Shown: piece after piece, positions 21,845 through 29,093 of the stretch
Layout of the letters: every line of letters begins with the position of its first letter
Position numbering within the stretch: position 1 is the first letter of the stretch
From: a virus
Reading direction: 5' to 3' (one strand)
IMG/VR virus record: IMGVR_UViG_3300024262_000086
Span: 1-40,291 of that record
Length of the DNA stretch: 40,291 bases
Translations under genes and position numbers: made by a program
The notes under the pieces: model-generated
Told to the model about the DNA's origin: nothing
What the model saw: only the letters and a program-made list of their open reading frames with translations
The model's database searches: none

Positions 21845-22448
21845 CGTCGCCATCCTCCTCCGCCCGCTCCAGCAGGGCGTCCAGCCGGGCCAGGGCGTCC
21901 TCGCTCGACACCGCCACCGGGCCGCCGTCCGCCCCGGTGAGCTCCACGCGCCGCTTGCGGCCGTAGCGGTCGGGCCGGCGGCACTCAGCCAGGAACGCCG
22001 CGGCGCGCCAGTCCTTCTTGGCGTGGTGCTCGATAAGGGCCACCAGCGCGTCCTCCCCTACGGACTTCGCGCGCGTAAGAGCGTCCAGCAACTCAAAGAA
22101 CTTCCCTGACTTAGCTTGCCGCCCCTTGGCCATCCAGTTGTAGAACGTGGCCCGGCTGATGCCCGCCACGTCCGCCATGGCGTCGTGGTCCAGCCCGCGC
22201 TCGGCGGCAGCGATGAGCCGCCCCTTCACCTCGTCGGTGAGCTTGCTCCGCCGCCCCCCGGGGCTCGGCGGCTTGGGCGGGGCGACCAGCAGCTCGGCGC
22301 CAGCCCGCAGGGCCTGCACCCCGCGGGCCGCGCTCGCCTTGTCCGGGTAGGCCACCGACTTGAAGTCGCCCGGCGCCCGCTCCACCTGGACCTGGTAGGT
22401 GCCGTCGTCCTGGCGCTGGGGGTCTCCGATGTGGGGGTAGTCGCTCAT
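21837..22448 (-). CDS. Terminase small subunit
   Basis: About 203 residues. A helix-turn-helix region in the middle (KLTDEVKGRLIAAAERGLDH, MADVAGISRATFYNWMAKG) is followed by FFELLDALTRAKSVGEDALV and DWRAAAFLAECRRPDRYGRK. The latter is the hallmark of one small-terminase family that recognises packaging sites. The N-terminal 70 residues (YPHIGDPQRQDDGTYQVQVE) are an extra domain resembling AP2-like or beta-hairpin DNA-binding pieces; its role is uncertain. A GTG at 22466 is an alternative start. It precedes the ParB/methyltransferase genes, which separate it from the large subunit, an unusual insertion point. Confidence 0.75.
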   Translation of the reverse strand: MSDYPHIGDPQRQDDGTYQVQVERAPGDFKSVAYPDKASAARGVQALRAGAELLVAPPKPPSPGGRRSKLTDEVKGRLIAAAERGLDHDAMADVAGISRATFYNWMAKGRQAKSGKFFELLDALTRAKSVGEDALVALIEHHAKKDWRAAAFLAECRRPDRYGRKRRVELTGADGGPVAVSSEDALARLDALLERAEEDGDDE

Positions 22449-22472
22449 GCCCTCCGATTCTGGCACGGATAA

Positions 22473-22655
22473 TCATGGTGGCGCAAGGGAATCGGCTGCA
22501 GCCAAGCGAGCCAGTGACCGCCGCTTGCGCTCCCTGACCCTGGCTGAGGTGCACAGCGGGTGGTCGCAGTAGAGCCTGGTCCGCAGTTGCCCCACGAACC
22601 CCCGGCCACAGAGGACGCAGGTGAGGCGCCGCCAGCGCAGCTCGCCGCGGGCCAC
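22473..22655 (-). CDS. Small zinc-finger protein (paralogue-like)
   Basis: A 60-residue protein from a GTG at 22655 that shares a base with the previous stop and has GGAGG seven bases ahead. It carries TCVLCGRGF, about 12 residues, then YCDHPLC and a basic tail (RVRERKRRSLARLAAAD). The spacing and tail match the small protein at 14,685-14,882, so the two likely share ancestry. The much longer open frame to 22910 is a shadow of the neighbouring gene and is rejected. Probably binds zinc and nucleic acid. Confidence 0.6.
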   Translation of the reverse strand: MARGELRWRRLTCVLCGRGFVGQLRTRLYCDHPLCTSARVRERKRRSLARLAAADSLAPP

Positions 22656-23035
22656 TACTTGGCCTCCATCAACACCGCCGGCGCCAGCAGCACCTGCAGC
22701 ACGTTCGCGGCCACGGCCCGGGCCTGGTCCTCGTCCGCCTCCACCCCGTGGGCGGCGAGCTGGCGCACCAGCAGTGCGGCCATGCCAGGCAGCAGGGCCT
22801 GGGCCTCCTGTGATGTCAGTCCGGCGGACGAGAGGCGCCCGTAGCGCCGCAGCAGGACGAGGGCCTCCTCCTCGTTGATCGTCCGGTGGCGCGCCTCGAG
22901 GGTGGCCCACCGCGGCTCCTTGTCGGAATCGGCGCGGGTGAGCGTGAGCTCGTGGTGCTCGCGGCCATCGTCGGTACTCTCCAGGGTCCAGTAGTCGCGC
23001 CCAGAGGCGGTGTAGTCCGGCTTTGGAATCGTCAT
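22655..23035 (-). CDS. Unknown protein, helical C-terminus
   Basis: A 126-residue protein starting MTIPKPDYTASGRDYWTLES. The first 50 residues look beta-rich and polar (HHELTLTRADSDKEPRWATL); the rest is helical and alanine/leucine-rich (LLRRYGRLSSAGLTSQEAQA, AVAANVLQVLLAPAVLMEAK). There is no catalytic motif or membrane segment. AGGAGG precedes the ATG. It follows the UvrD-like helicase by a few bases and is probably co-transcribed with it. I do not recognise the family. Confidence 0.5.
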   Translation of the reverse strand: MTIPKPDYTASGRDYWTLESTDDGREHHELTLTRADSDKEPRWATLEARHRTINEEEALVLLRRYGRLSSAGLTSQEAQALLPGMAALLVRQLAAHGVEADEDQARAVAANVLQVLLAPAVLMEAK

Positions 23036-23044
23036 GTCGTCCTC

Positions 23045-24505
23045 CTAAAGCGCCCAGACCAGCTCATGTCGGGCGCGGGTGATGGCCACGTAACGGATGT
23101 TGTCCTCCTGCCCCCCCTGGCGGAATGTGTCGGCCAGCAGGAAGGCCCTGTCCCGCTCCAGCCCCTTGGCGCGGTGCACCGAGCTGAGCGTCACCTTGCT
23201 GTCGTCGTCACGGTCGGTGAAGAGCTCTTCGAGATGCTCCAGCAGCTCGGCGCAGGTCTTGTGCTCGGCCGCCAGCACGCGCAGGCACTCGCATCGGTCG
23301 CGCAGGGTGTCGATCACGTCATCCTCGGCGTCCAGCTTGCGCAGTTTGATCACCTCCTCGTGCTCGTACTGCCCAACCCAGGCCATCAAGCACTTGGTGT
23401 CCTCGCACCCGCTGCGATCCACCATGCCCATGAGCTGGCCCATGATGTCCCGCCCCTGAATCGTCGCCGGGATGCTCCTGCGCAGCAGCTCCAGGCAGAG
23501 CGGCAGCAGCGGGGCGTTGACACGGCTCAGCACGAAGTCGCCGGGCTCCACCTCGTCGGCCAGGTCCACCGCCTTGGTTTCGCGGACCAGGCCGGGCGGG
23601 TTGCCGGCCGCGGCCTCGTAGTCCGGCACTATCTCCCGGGCCTCCTCCACTATCGCCAGGCCGCAACGGTAGGTGCGCGGCAGGGGCAAGGTGGCGGCAC
23701 CGAGCTCGTCGACCATGCGGTCGAGGAAGTCGCTGTCCGCACCGCGCCAGCCGTAGATGGCCTGCCGGTCGTCGCCCACCGCCACCAGCCGGCCGCCGGG
23801 GCGGACCGAGCCGCGGGCCAGGGCGAGCTGGGAGGCGTTCATGTCCTGCGCCTCATCCACGATCACCAGGTCGTGCTGCCAGGGACGGAGGCCGAAACGG
23901 TCCGGGAACCAGAGCTGGTCGTCAAAGTCCACCGTGCCGCGGTCCTCCTGGGCCCGGGCCATGGCCTGCTGAGCCAGACTGATCACAACGCCCACCTCGA
24001 CGCCCTCCACCCGGGCGAAGCGAACGGCCAGCGATCCCATGGTCTTGTCGTCGCCCGGGTCGGTGAGCGTGATCTTGGCCATGGTGGCGAGCTTGGCCAC
24101 CTTGCCGGGAAGGCCGTCCGTGGTGCACCGCGGGTGGGCCCGCTCATAGGCCTCGGCCAGCTCCCGGGCGATGACCCGCCCCTTCTTGCCGTCGGTGCGG
24201 ACGCCCTTGCCCCATGCCTTCTTGCAGGTGGCCAGCCCGACCGAGTTGAGGGTCTTGGCCTGGGCCTGGCGCCAGTCCAGCCCGGCATCGCGGAGGCGGG
24301 CGTCCAGCTCGCGGGCGTTCTTGACGTTGAAGGCGCAGGTGAGGACCTTCGCCTGTGGGTGGGCGCGGCAGAAGCGGATCACCGCCTCGACCATCGTGAC
24401 GGTCTTGCCCGTCCCGGCCCGGGCCATGACCACGAGGTCCCGACCCGAGGTCATGATGCCGTTGACGGCGGTGAAGATATCCTCTTGATATTGCGACCAT
24501 TCCAT
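23045..24505 (-). CDS. UvrD/Rep-like superfamily 1 DNA helicase
   Basis: A 486-residue SF1 helicase. Motif I is MARAGTGKT near residues 27-35; motif II VDEAQD near 216-221; motif III VGDDRQAIYGWRGAD near 240; motif IV region PLPRTYRC; motif V LSSVHRAKGLERD near 445; motif VI YVAITRARHEL near the end. It is shorter than UvrD (about 720 residues), lacking most of the accessory 1B/2B insertions, as is common for phage versions. Likely translocates 3'-5' on single-stranded DNA to aid replication or recombination. It follows the SSB gene directly, so the two are co-expressed. Strong start with AAGGAGC before ATG. Confidence 0.9.
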   Translation of the reverse strand: MEWSQYQEDIFTAVNGIMTSGRDLVVMARAGTGKTVTMVEAVIRFCRAHPQAKVLTCAFNVKNARELDARLRDAGLDWRQAQAKTLNSVGLATCKKAWGKGVRTDGKKGRVIARELAEAYERAHPRCTTDGLPGKVAKLATMAKITLTDPGDDKTMGSLAVRFARVEGVEVGVVISLAQQAMARAQEDRGTVDFDDQLWFPDRFGLRPWQHDLVIVDEAQDMNASQLALARGSVRPGGRLVAVGDDRQAIYGWRGADSDFLDRMVDELGAATLPLPRTYRCGLAIVEEAREIVPDYEAAAGNPPGLVRETKAVDLADEVEPGDFVLSRVNAPLLPLCLELLRRSIPATIQGRDIMGQLMGMVDRSGCEDTKCLMAWVGQYEHEEVIKLRKLDAEDDVIDTLRDRCECLRVLAAEHKTCAELLEHLEELFTDRDDDSKVTLSSVHRAKGLERDRAFLLADTFRQGGQEDNIRYVAITRARHELVWAL

Positions 24506-24544
24506 TGGGGTGCTCCTTTCTGGGTAGCTGATGATGGCTGTCGA

Positions 24545-24925
24545 TTAAAACGGCAAATCGTCGTCGTCCATGGGCGGAGGCGCATCGCGGCGCCCGCCAC
24601 CGGACCCGCCCTTCTTGTCCAGGAAGATGACGCTGAACGCCACGATCTCCGTGGTGTAACGGTCGTTGCCCTCCTTGTCCTGCCACTTCCGGGTCTGCAG
24701 CCGGCCCTCGACGTAGACCAGCGATCCCTTGGACAGATACTCTTTGCAGTTCTCGGCGGTCTTGCCGAAGCATGTGACCCGGTGCCACTCCGTCCGCTGC
24801 TCGCCGTCCTTGGGCTTGTAACTCGTGGCAACGCTCAGGCTGGACACCAATGTGCCGCTGGTGGTGGAATTGATCTCCGGGTCCTGGCCCAGATGCCCGA
24901 TGATCATCACTTTGTTCAGGTTCAC
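24545..24925 (-). CDS. ssb: Single-stranded DNA-binding protein
   Basis: A 126-residue SSB. The OB fold is clear: [73 protein letters not shown] and [10 protein letters not shown] glycine/arginine linker follows, and the acidic tip is MDDDDLPF, the usual protein-docking peptide of bacterial SSBs. The start is GTG with AGGAGG five bases ahead. It is the first gene leftward from the divergent control region. It coats single strands during replication and recombination, and the acidic tip recruits partner enzymes; the same tip appears on the exonuclease at 35,716-36,705. Confidence 0.95.
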   Translation of the reverse strand: MNLNKVMIIGHLGQDPEINSTTSGTLVSSLSVATSYKPKDGEQRTEWHRVTCFGKTAENCKEYLSKGSLVYVEGRLQTRKWQDKEGNDRYTTEIVAFSVIFLDKKGGSGGGRRDAPPPMDDDDLPF

Positions 24926-24962
24926 TCTAGCCTCCTGCGCTGAGGGTTCATCTCATCTTTGA

Positions 24963-24971
24963 TGGTATACT
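24963..24971 (+). promoter_or_regulatory. Extended -10 promoter, rightward
   Basis: TGGTATACT is an extended -10 (TG-n-TATACT) with five of six matches in the hexamer, in the divergent gap. No good -35 precedes it, which is normal for the extended class. It overlaps the -10 of the leftward promoter because GTATAC is self-complementary. Confidence 0.4.
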
Positions 24972-24994
24972 AATGCCAATGTGCATTTTGTCAA
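24964..24994 (-). promoter_or_regulatory. Leftward early promoter before ssb
   Basis: On the minus strand TTGACA (24989-24994) and TATACC (24964-24969) are 19 bases apart, in the AT-rich gap ahead of ssb. The spacing is slightly long but the boxes are good. It should drive ssb, the helicase and probably the genes beyond. Confidence 0.5.
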
Positions 24995-25013
24995 CAACTA
25001 ATACTTGACGAAA
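24986..25013. repeat. Inverted repeat, possible operator
   Basis: TTTTGTCAA (24986-24994) and TTGACGAAA (25005-25013) are near-perfect inverted repeats (one mismatch) around a ten-base centre. The left arm covers the -35 of the leftward promoter and the right arm the -35 of a rightward one. A dimeric ribbon-helix-helix protein from the next genes is a plausible binder. Confidence 0.4.
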
Positions 25014-25033
25014 TAACTTCCATGAGCTAATTC
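25005..25033 (+). promoter_or_regulatory. Possible second rightward promoter
   Basis: TTGACG (25005-25010) is 17 bases from TAATTC (25028-25033), a weak -10. The leader to ATG 25056 would be short but contains a full AAGGAGG. The TACT-TTGACG context recalls the promoters near 33,014 and 36,761. Confidence 0.3.
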
Positions 25034-25055
25034 TGTTTCATCAAGGAGGTCCCCA

Positions 25056-25229
25056 ATGAAGATGGTCCGTATTTCAGACGCGCTCGCTGACCGGCTCGAT
25101 GCCGTGCGAGATCGCATTGCGCAAGAGAACAGCGTCATGTCCGTCACCAGGGAGCAAGCAGCGGGCATGCTCATCGAGGAAGGGATCAAGGCCCGGGAGG
25201 ACGATGAGCCAAAGGCTGCAGAGGGGTAG
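25056..25229 (+). CDS. Small ribbon-helix-helix-like protein
   Basis: A 57-residue protein starting MKMVRISDALADRLDAVRDR and continuing IAQENSVMSVTREQAAGMLI. A short strand (MVRIS) followed by two helices is the ribbon-helix-helix layout of Arc/MetJ-type regulators. AAGGAGG lies at ideal distance from the ATG. It is the first rightward gene beside the divergent promoters and their inverted repeat, so an autoregulatory repressor role is likely, though inferred. It ends one base before the next start. Confidence 0.6.
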   Translation: MKMVRISDALADRLDAVRDRIAQENSVMSVTREQAAGMLIEEGIKAREDDEPKAAEG

Positions 25230-25418
25230 ATGAAAAACAAAACGACCCAGATCAAGGTCGCGCTCCCAGCAGATATCAACGAAAATCTTGAATGGTTCTG
25301 CGGCGCTTACGAGGGGGTGAGGCGCGTCAGGCCATCAAAGGAGCAGGCCATTATCATCGTCCTGTCGCACTTCCTGACGGAGCCCGCATTCGCGGCCTTG
25401 GTGCAAGGAGAAATCTGA
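25230..25418 (+). CDS. Second small ribbon-helix-helix-like protein
   Basis: A 62-residue protein starting MKNKTTQIKVALPADINENL, with EWFCGAYEGVRRVRPSKEQA and IIIVLSHFLTEPAFAAL. A beta strand (TQIKVALP) then two helices suggests the same fold class as the gene before it. It begins directly at the preceding stop, with AGAGGGG ahead as a ribosome-binding site. Probably a DNA-binding partner or co-regulator in early control. The family is not certain. Confidence 0.5.
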   Translation: MKNKTTQIKVALPADINENLEWFCGAYEGVRRVRPSKEQAIIIVLSHFLTEPAFAALVQGEI

Positions 25419-26597
25419 ATGGCAGGATGGATAAAGCTCGACAAGGGGATAATCCACAGCACCGTCTGGCGCGAGCCGGACCACGTTCGGCTGGTCTGGC
25501 TCGCCATGCTCATTATGGCAGAATCAGACGGGGTGGTGACGGCCAGCCTGCCGGGACTGGCGGATTCAGCCAGAGTGCCAATCGACAAGTGCAAAGATGC
25601 ACTAGATCGCCTATCAGATCCGGACGAGTACTCCCGGACTCCGGACAACGAAGGGCGGCGGATCAAACGGGTCGACGACGGCTGGTTTCTGTTCAACTAC
25701 GATGCCTACCGCAAGACGGACAGGACCGCGACAGAGCGGCAGCGCCGCCGCCGGGCCAGGCTCAAAGACGATGATGTCACGCGTGACACAGGCGTGACAG
25801 GGCGTGACAGGGCGTTACATACCGTGACAGGGCGTGATGTCACGGAGCCTCTTTCTTCTTGTGTGCGATCCCCGGAGGGGGGAGCAAGCACTGGTGGTGG
25901 TACGGGCGGTAGCGGTGCTGGTGGGACCGCCAGCGGTAGCGCCACCGCCGAGTCAGGCCAGCAGCAGGGCGGTGGTAGCACCACCGCTACTGGTAGCCAG
26001 CCACCACGCAGGACTACGCAGTCCGCAGACGGTGGAGGCCAGCACGGAGGTGGTACAGCTACCCCACCCCCCACCACTGCTAGTACCAACCACACGCGCA
26101 CGCGATCCCAGCAGCCCCTGCTACCGGACACAGACAACGCGCGCACCCGCGATGGCGGTGGTACGGACCTTGATCCCGAAGCCATCAGGCTGGCGCGGGC
26201 CTGGGCCACGCAGCACCCGGTGTGGGCGAGCGACGGCGGCCCGGGTGACGCCCAGCTCGCCAAGTGGGCCGACGCCTTCGACAAGCTCAACCGGCTGGAC
26301 GGCTACTCCTGGGACCGGCTCAAGGCGCTGTGCCGGTACATCTGCGACGACCTCGGGGACGGCGAGAGGTGGCGCGGATGGGCCCAGAACTGCCGGACCC
26401 CGCTCAAGCTACGCAAGCGGGACAAGGAAGACTTGCTCTACGCCAAAGTGATCCTCGCCCAGTTGGAGGCGCCGAAGCCGAAGCCGCGGCCGAGTAAGTC
26501 GGTGTCCGACTTGACCGTCTGCGACCCAAGCGAGCTGAATCGCCCGCTGGTCGATCAAAGAGGCAAGGGGCCGAAACCGATCTTCGGGAAGAGGTAA
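25419..26597 (+). CDS. Replication initiator (phage O-like) with internal iterons
   Basis: A 392-residue protein. The N-terminal 110 residues are a winged-helix-like domain (GWIKLDKGIIHSTVWREPDH, VRLVWLAMLIMAESDGVVTA, LPGLADSARVPIDKCKDALD). A basic stretch (RQRRRRARLKDD) and a Gly/Ser/Thr/Gln-rich linker (about 150-240) follow. The C-terminal domain includes SWDRLKALCRYICDDLGDGE and WRGWAQNCRTPLKLRK, typical of phage replication proteins that recruit the helicase. The gene contains phased repeats at 25,775-25,843, as lambda O contains its origin. Role by analogy: binds iterons and loads the DnaB-like helicase. Ribosome-binding site AAGGAG precedes the ATG. Confidence 0.75.
   Translation: MAGWIKLDKGIIHSTVWREPDHVRLVWLAMLIMAESDGVVTASLPGLADSARVPIDKCKDALDRLSDPDEYSRTPDNEGRRIKRVDDGWFLFNYDAYRKTDRTATERQRRRRARLKDDDVTRDTGVTGRDRALHTVTGRDVTEPLSSCVRSPEGGASTGGGTGGSGAGGTASGSATAESGQQQGGGSTTATGSQPPRRTTQSADGGGQHGGGTATPPPTTASTNHTRTRSQQPLLPDTDNARTRDGGGTDLDPEAIRLARAWATQHPVWASDGGPGDAQLAKWADAFDKLNRLDGYSWDRLKALCRYICDDLGDGERWRGWAQNCRTPLKLRKRDKEDLLYAKVILAQLEAPKPKPRPSKSVSDLTVCDPSELNRPLVDQRGKGPKPIFGKR
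25775..25843 (+). other. Probable replication origin: phased iterons and palindrome
   Basis: A perfect 14-base palindrome TGTCACGCGTGACA (25775-25788) is followed by copies of GCGTGACA at 25781, 25792 and 25802, then variants GCGTTACA (25812), CCGTGACA (25822) and GCGTGATG (25832). Spacing is 10-11 bases, about one helix turn. GTGATGTCAC (25834-25843) closes the array. The array lies inside the initiator gene just after the region coding for its DNA-binding domain. Confidence 0.55.
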
Positions 26598-26609
26598 CAG
26601 GAGCGAATC

Positions 26610-26813
26610 ATGAGCTGGAACCCAAGCCCCAAGGTGGCCGACGCCCGCGAGTTGGCGCGCAAGTGGGGATTCAAGCAGGTAATCATCCTCGCGCTGGACC
26701 CGGCCGAGGGCAACATGGTGACCGTCACCTACGGCGAGACCAAGCGGCTGTGCTCAGAAGCCGAGCGCCTGGGCACCGCCGCCGAGGAGGCAGTGGTGAG
26801 GGCATACCGATGA
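26610..26813 (+). CDS. Small conserved phage protein, unknown function
   Basis: A 67-residue protein starting MSWNPSPKVADARELARKWG and continuing FKQVIILALDPAEGNMVTVT, then YGETKRLCSEAERLG. This short protein recurs in many phages and prophages with the same PSPKVADAR and TYGETK motifs, but has no assigned function. It has a GGAGCG ribosome-binding site and overlaps the next helicase gene as ATGA. A mixed alpha/beta fold is likely. Confidence 0.65.
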   Translation: MSWNPSPKVADARELARKWGFKQVIILALDPAEGNMVTVTYGETKRLCSEAERLGTAAEEAVVRAYR

Positions 26814-28510
26814 CCTACCAAGCCCAACTCGACTTCGAGCCCCCTGCGGAACACGGCGGGTTTACCTTGCGGCCCTACCAACGCGAATCCCTGGAGGCGG
26901 TCAAGGCCGGGCTGAAGGACGGCTTGACGCGGCAGCTCGTGGCGCTCCCGACCGGAACGGGCAAGACAGTGGTGTTTGCTCACCTGCCAGAGGCACTGGG
27001 CATCCAGGGCCGGCTGCTTGTGCTGGCCCACCGGCAAGAGCTGCTGGACCAGGCCGCGGACAAGATCCGCCGGTCAAACCCTGGGCTCTCGGTCGGCGTG
27101 GAGCAGGCTGACCGTCGCGCCGGCGCCGCCCAGGTGGTGGTGGCCTCGGTGCCCACGCTGCAAGGTAAGCGGCTGGAGGCCCTGCTGCCGGATGACTTCG
27201 AGGCGGTGGTATGCGATGAAGCGCATCACGCAGTTGCTAACTCATACCGCAGGATTTTCGAGCACTTCGGCTGCGACAAACCCGGCGGTCGACCGTTAAT
27301 CGGCTTCACCGCCACACCCAAGCGCGGCGACAACGTCGGCCTGTCGCTGGTCTTCGACTCCATCGCCTACGAGATGGGCATCCGCCAGGCAATTCAGGAG
27401 GGTTGGCTGGTCCGGCTGGCCGGCCACCGCGTGACCACTGGCACCGACTTGAGCAACGTACACACCAGGATGGGCGAGTTCGTCCAGGGCGAGCTGGCCG
27501 ATGCCGTGGACACCGACGAGCGCAACAACCTGGTGGTCGCGTCCTACCAGCGCCTGGTGCCCGGCCGGCGGGCCCTGGCCTTCACGGTCACGGTGGAGCA
27601 CGCGCGGCGCCTGTCCGAGGCCTTCGCTGGCGCCGGCGTGCCCGCTGCATACATCAGCGGCAAGACGCACAAGGATGAGCGGAAGGCGTTGTTGAAGTCC
27701 TTCGCCGCCGGCGAGCTGCGCATCCTGGCCAACTGCGCGGTGCTCACCGAGGGGTTCGACGACCCGGGCGTGGACGCCCTGCTCATGGCCAAGCCGACCA
27801 AGTCCAGCTTGCTCTACACCCAGATGGTGGGCCGCGGCACGCGCCTGGCCCCGGGCAAGACCGACCTGCAGGTGATCGACTTCGCGGACAACTCGACCCG
27901 GCACTCGCTGGCGAGCGCGGCGACCCTGCTGGGCCTGCCGCCCGAGCTGGACCTCGCCGGCGGTGACGCGGAGGCGGCTCGGGCCCGCATGGATGAGATC
28001 GAAGATCAGTACCCCTGGATCAACACCAGCGGCATCCGCTCGCTGGCCGACCTCGAGCTGGTGACGCAGAAGATCGAGTTCTTCCACCAGGGACAGCCGC
28101 CTGAGCTGGAGCGGGTGAGCCGGAACACATGGTCGCCGCTGGCCGATGGCGGATACCGGCTGTCGTTGGCGGACCGCTACGCGCTGTTGGTGGAGCCGAC
28201 CCAGCGCGATACCTGGCGCGTGACCCAGACACAGTTGCAGCAGCAGGGACGGCGGTGGTTCACTAGCCGCACGGCGCTGTGGGAGGTGCCCGGGCGTGAC
28301 GAGGCGGTGCAGCTGGCCGACCGGCATGTTCTGGCGCAGCACCGGGACTCGGCCGGGTTGGTCAACGCACAGGCGCGGTGGCGGCAGGGCGATGCCAGCG
28401 GCAAGCAGAAGGCGTTGCTGAAGAAGTTCGGCATCCCGCACCCGGAGGAGATCACGAAGGGACAGGCGAGCACGATGCTGGATATGTACTTCGCGCGGAG
28501 GAGGCGATGA
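26810..28510 (+). CDS. Superfamily 2 DNA helicase (DEAH, UvsW/RadD-like)
   Basis: A 566-residue SF2 helicase. Motif Q region RPYQRES near residue 21, motif I LPTGTGKT near 46-53, motif Ia VLAHRQELLDQAADKI, motif II CDEAHH near 135-140, motif III GFTATPKRGD near 160, motif V ANCAVLTEGFDDPGVD, and motif VI QMVGRGTRLAPGK. The C-terminal 150 residues (PYWIN-like to the end) carry aromatic and basic residues and could bind branched DNA. Homologues of this type unwind or remodel forks and recombination intermediates. The ATG at 26810 overlaps the upstream stop, ruling out the longer frame from 26663. Confidence 0.85.
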   Translation: MTYQAQLDFEPPAEHGGFTLRPYQRESLEAVKAGLKDGLTRQLVALPTGTGKTVVFAHLPEALGIQGRLLVLAHRQELLDQAADKIRRSNPGLSVGVEQADRRAGAAQVVVASVPTLQGKRLEALLPDDFEAVVCDEAHHAVANSYRRIFEHFGCDKPGGRPLIGFTATPKRGDNVGLSLVFDSIAYEMGIRQAIQEGWLVRLAGHRVTTGTDLSNVHTRMGEFVQGELADAVDTDERNNLVVASYQRLVPGRRALAFTVTVEHARRLSEAFAGAGVPAAYISGKTHKDERKALLKSFAAGELRILANCAVLTEGFDDPGVDALLMAKPTKSSLLYTQMVGRGTRLAPGKTDLQVIDFADNSTRHSLASAATLLGLPPELDLAGGDAEAARARMDEIEDQYPWINTSGIRSLADLELVTQKIEFFHQGQPPELERVSRNTWSPLADGGYRLSLADRYALLVEPTQRDTWRVTQTQLQQQGRRWFTSRTALWEVPGRDEAVQLADRHVLAQHRDSAGLVNAQARWRQGDASGKQKALLKKFGIPHPEEITKGQASTMLDMYFARRRR

Positions 28511-28743
28511 ACGCAACAGCCTACCTGGTCGGTGTGATCGCCACCGACGAGACCCCGCCGCGCTACTTGGGGTGCGACATCTTCAGCGAGGCCACGCCCT
28601 CGTTTGGTGGGAACAGGTTTCCCTTCACCATTGCCCGTGCGGATGGGGCGAACTTCGGGGAGGCTGTTCAGCTCCTGCGCGAGCAAATAGCCAACGGCCC
28701 GTGGCTCACCTGGGCGAAGCCCCTCGACAGGGCCTCGCTGTGA
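28507..28743 (+). CDS. Small unknown protein
   Basis: A 78-residue protein starting MNATAYLVGVIATDETPPRY and containing GGNRFPFTIARADGANFGEA and LLREQIANGPWLTWAKP. GGAGGAGG precedes the ATG, which overlaps the helicase stop as ATGA. The next gene overlaps its stop as GTGA. The fold looks alpha/beta. No family recognised. Confidence 0.5.
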   Translation: MNATAYLVGVIATDETPPRYLGCDIFSEATPSFGGNRFPFTIARADGANFGEAVQLLREQIANGPWLTWAKPLDRASL

Positions 28744-29006
28744 CCCCCGGCGGCCCACAGCCCGCCTACCTGTCCGAGGTCAAGCACTGGCCGGAGGACC
28801 TGCGCGCGCTGCTGGAGCGCAAGGCGAAGGCCTGCGCTGAACACTTCGGCTGCCCGCTGGTCGAGGCCGAGGCTCACTGCTACGTGCGGTTGATGCTCGG
28901 GCGCTACAAGTTGCCTGCGCTGGAGGTGGACGCGGGGCCTGACGGTGAGCCGCCGCGGTGGGCCGGGCGGCTGCCGACGACGGTCACAGTGCGATATGAC
29001 GCTTGA
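28740..29006 (+). CDS. Small unknown protein
   Basis: An 88-residue protein from a GTG at 28740 (GTGA overlap). Notable parts are EVKHWPEDLRALLERKAKAC, AEHFGCPLVEAEAHCYVRLM, then LPALEVDAGPDGEPPRWAGR. Two cysteines and histidines (KACAEHFGC ... AHC) might bind a metal but do not form a standard ribbon. It is the last gene before the hairpin and dnaB-like gene. The role is unknown. Confidence 0.5.
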   Translation: MTPGGPQPAYLSEVKHWPEDLRALLERKAKACAEHFGCPLVEAEAHCYVRLMLGRYKLPALEVDAGPDGEPPRWAGRLPTTVTVRYDA

Positions 29007-29035
29007 CGGCCGAACGCCACTGGTAGCACTATACA

Positions 29036-29063
29036 AGAACGCCGGGCGGCAACCCGGCGTTCT
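29036..29063. terminator. Perfect 11-bp stem-loop ahead of the dnaB-like gene
   Basis: AGAACGCCGGG (29036-29046) and CCCGGCGTTCT (29053-29063) pair exactly around a six-base loop. The sequence after it on the plus strand (CTGACACC) is not U-rich, so termination would be partial at best. It may separate the upstream messages from the dnaB-like gene or act as an mRNA processing site. Confidence 0.45.
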
Positions 29064-29093
29064 CTGACACCGCAGCTGATGGAGGCAGCGACG

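Noticed and set aside
22656-22910. N-terminal extension of the 60-residue zinc protein
   Set aside because: The stretch is an out-of-frame reading of the neighbouring 126-residue gene; a GTG with ribosome-binding site sits at 22655.
22886-24943. Plus-strand open frame of about 685 codons opposite helicase and ssb
   Set aside because: Antisense of clear SF1 helicase and SSB genes; no ribosome-binding site or domain.
26663-26809. N-terminal extension of the SF2 helicase
   Set aside because: It overlaps the conserved 67-residue gene in another frame; the ATGA-coupled start at 26810 fits the helicase family.
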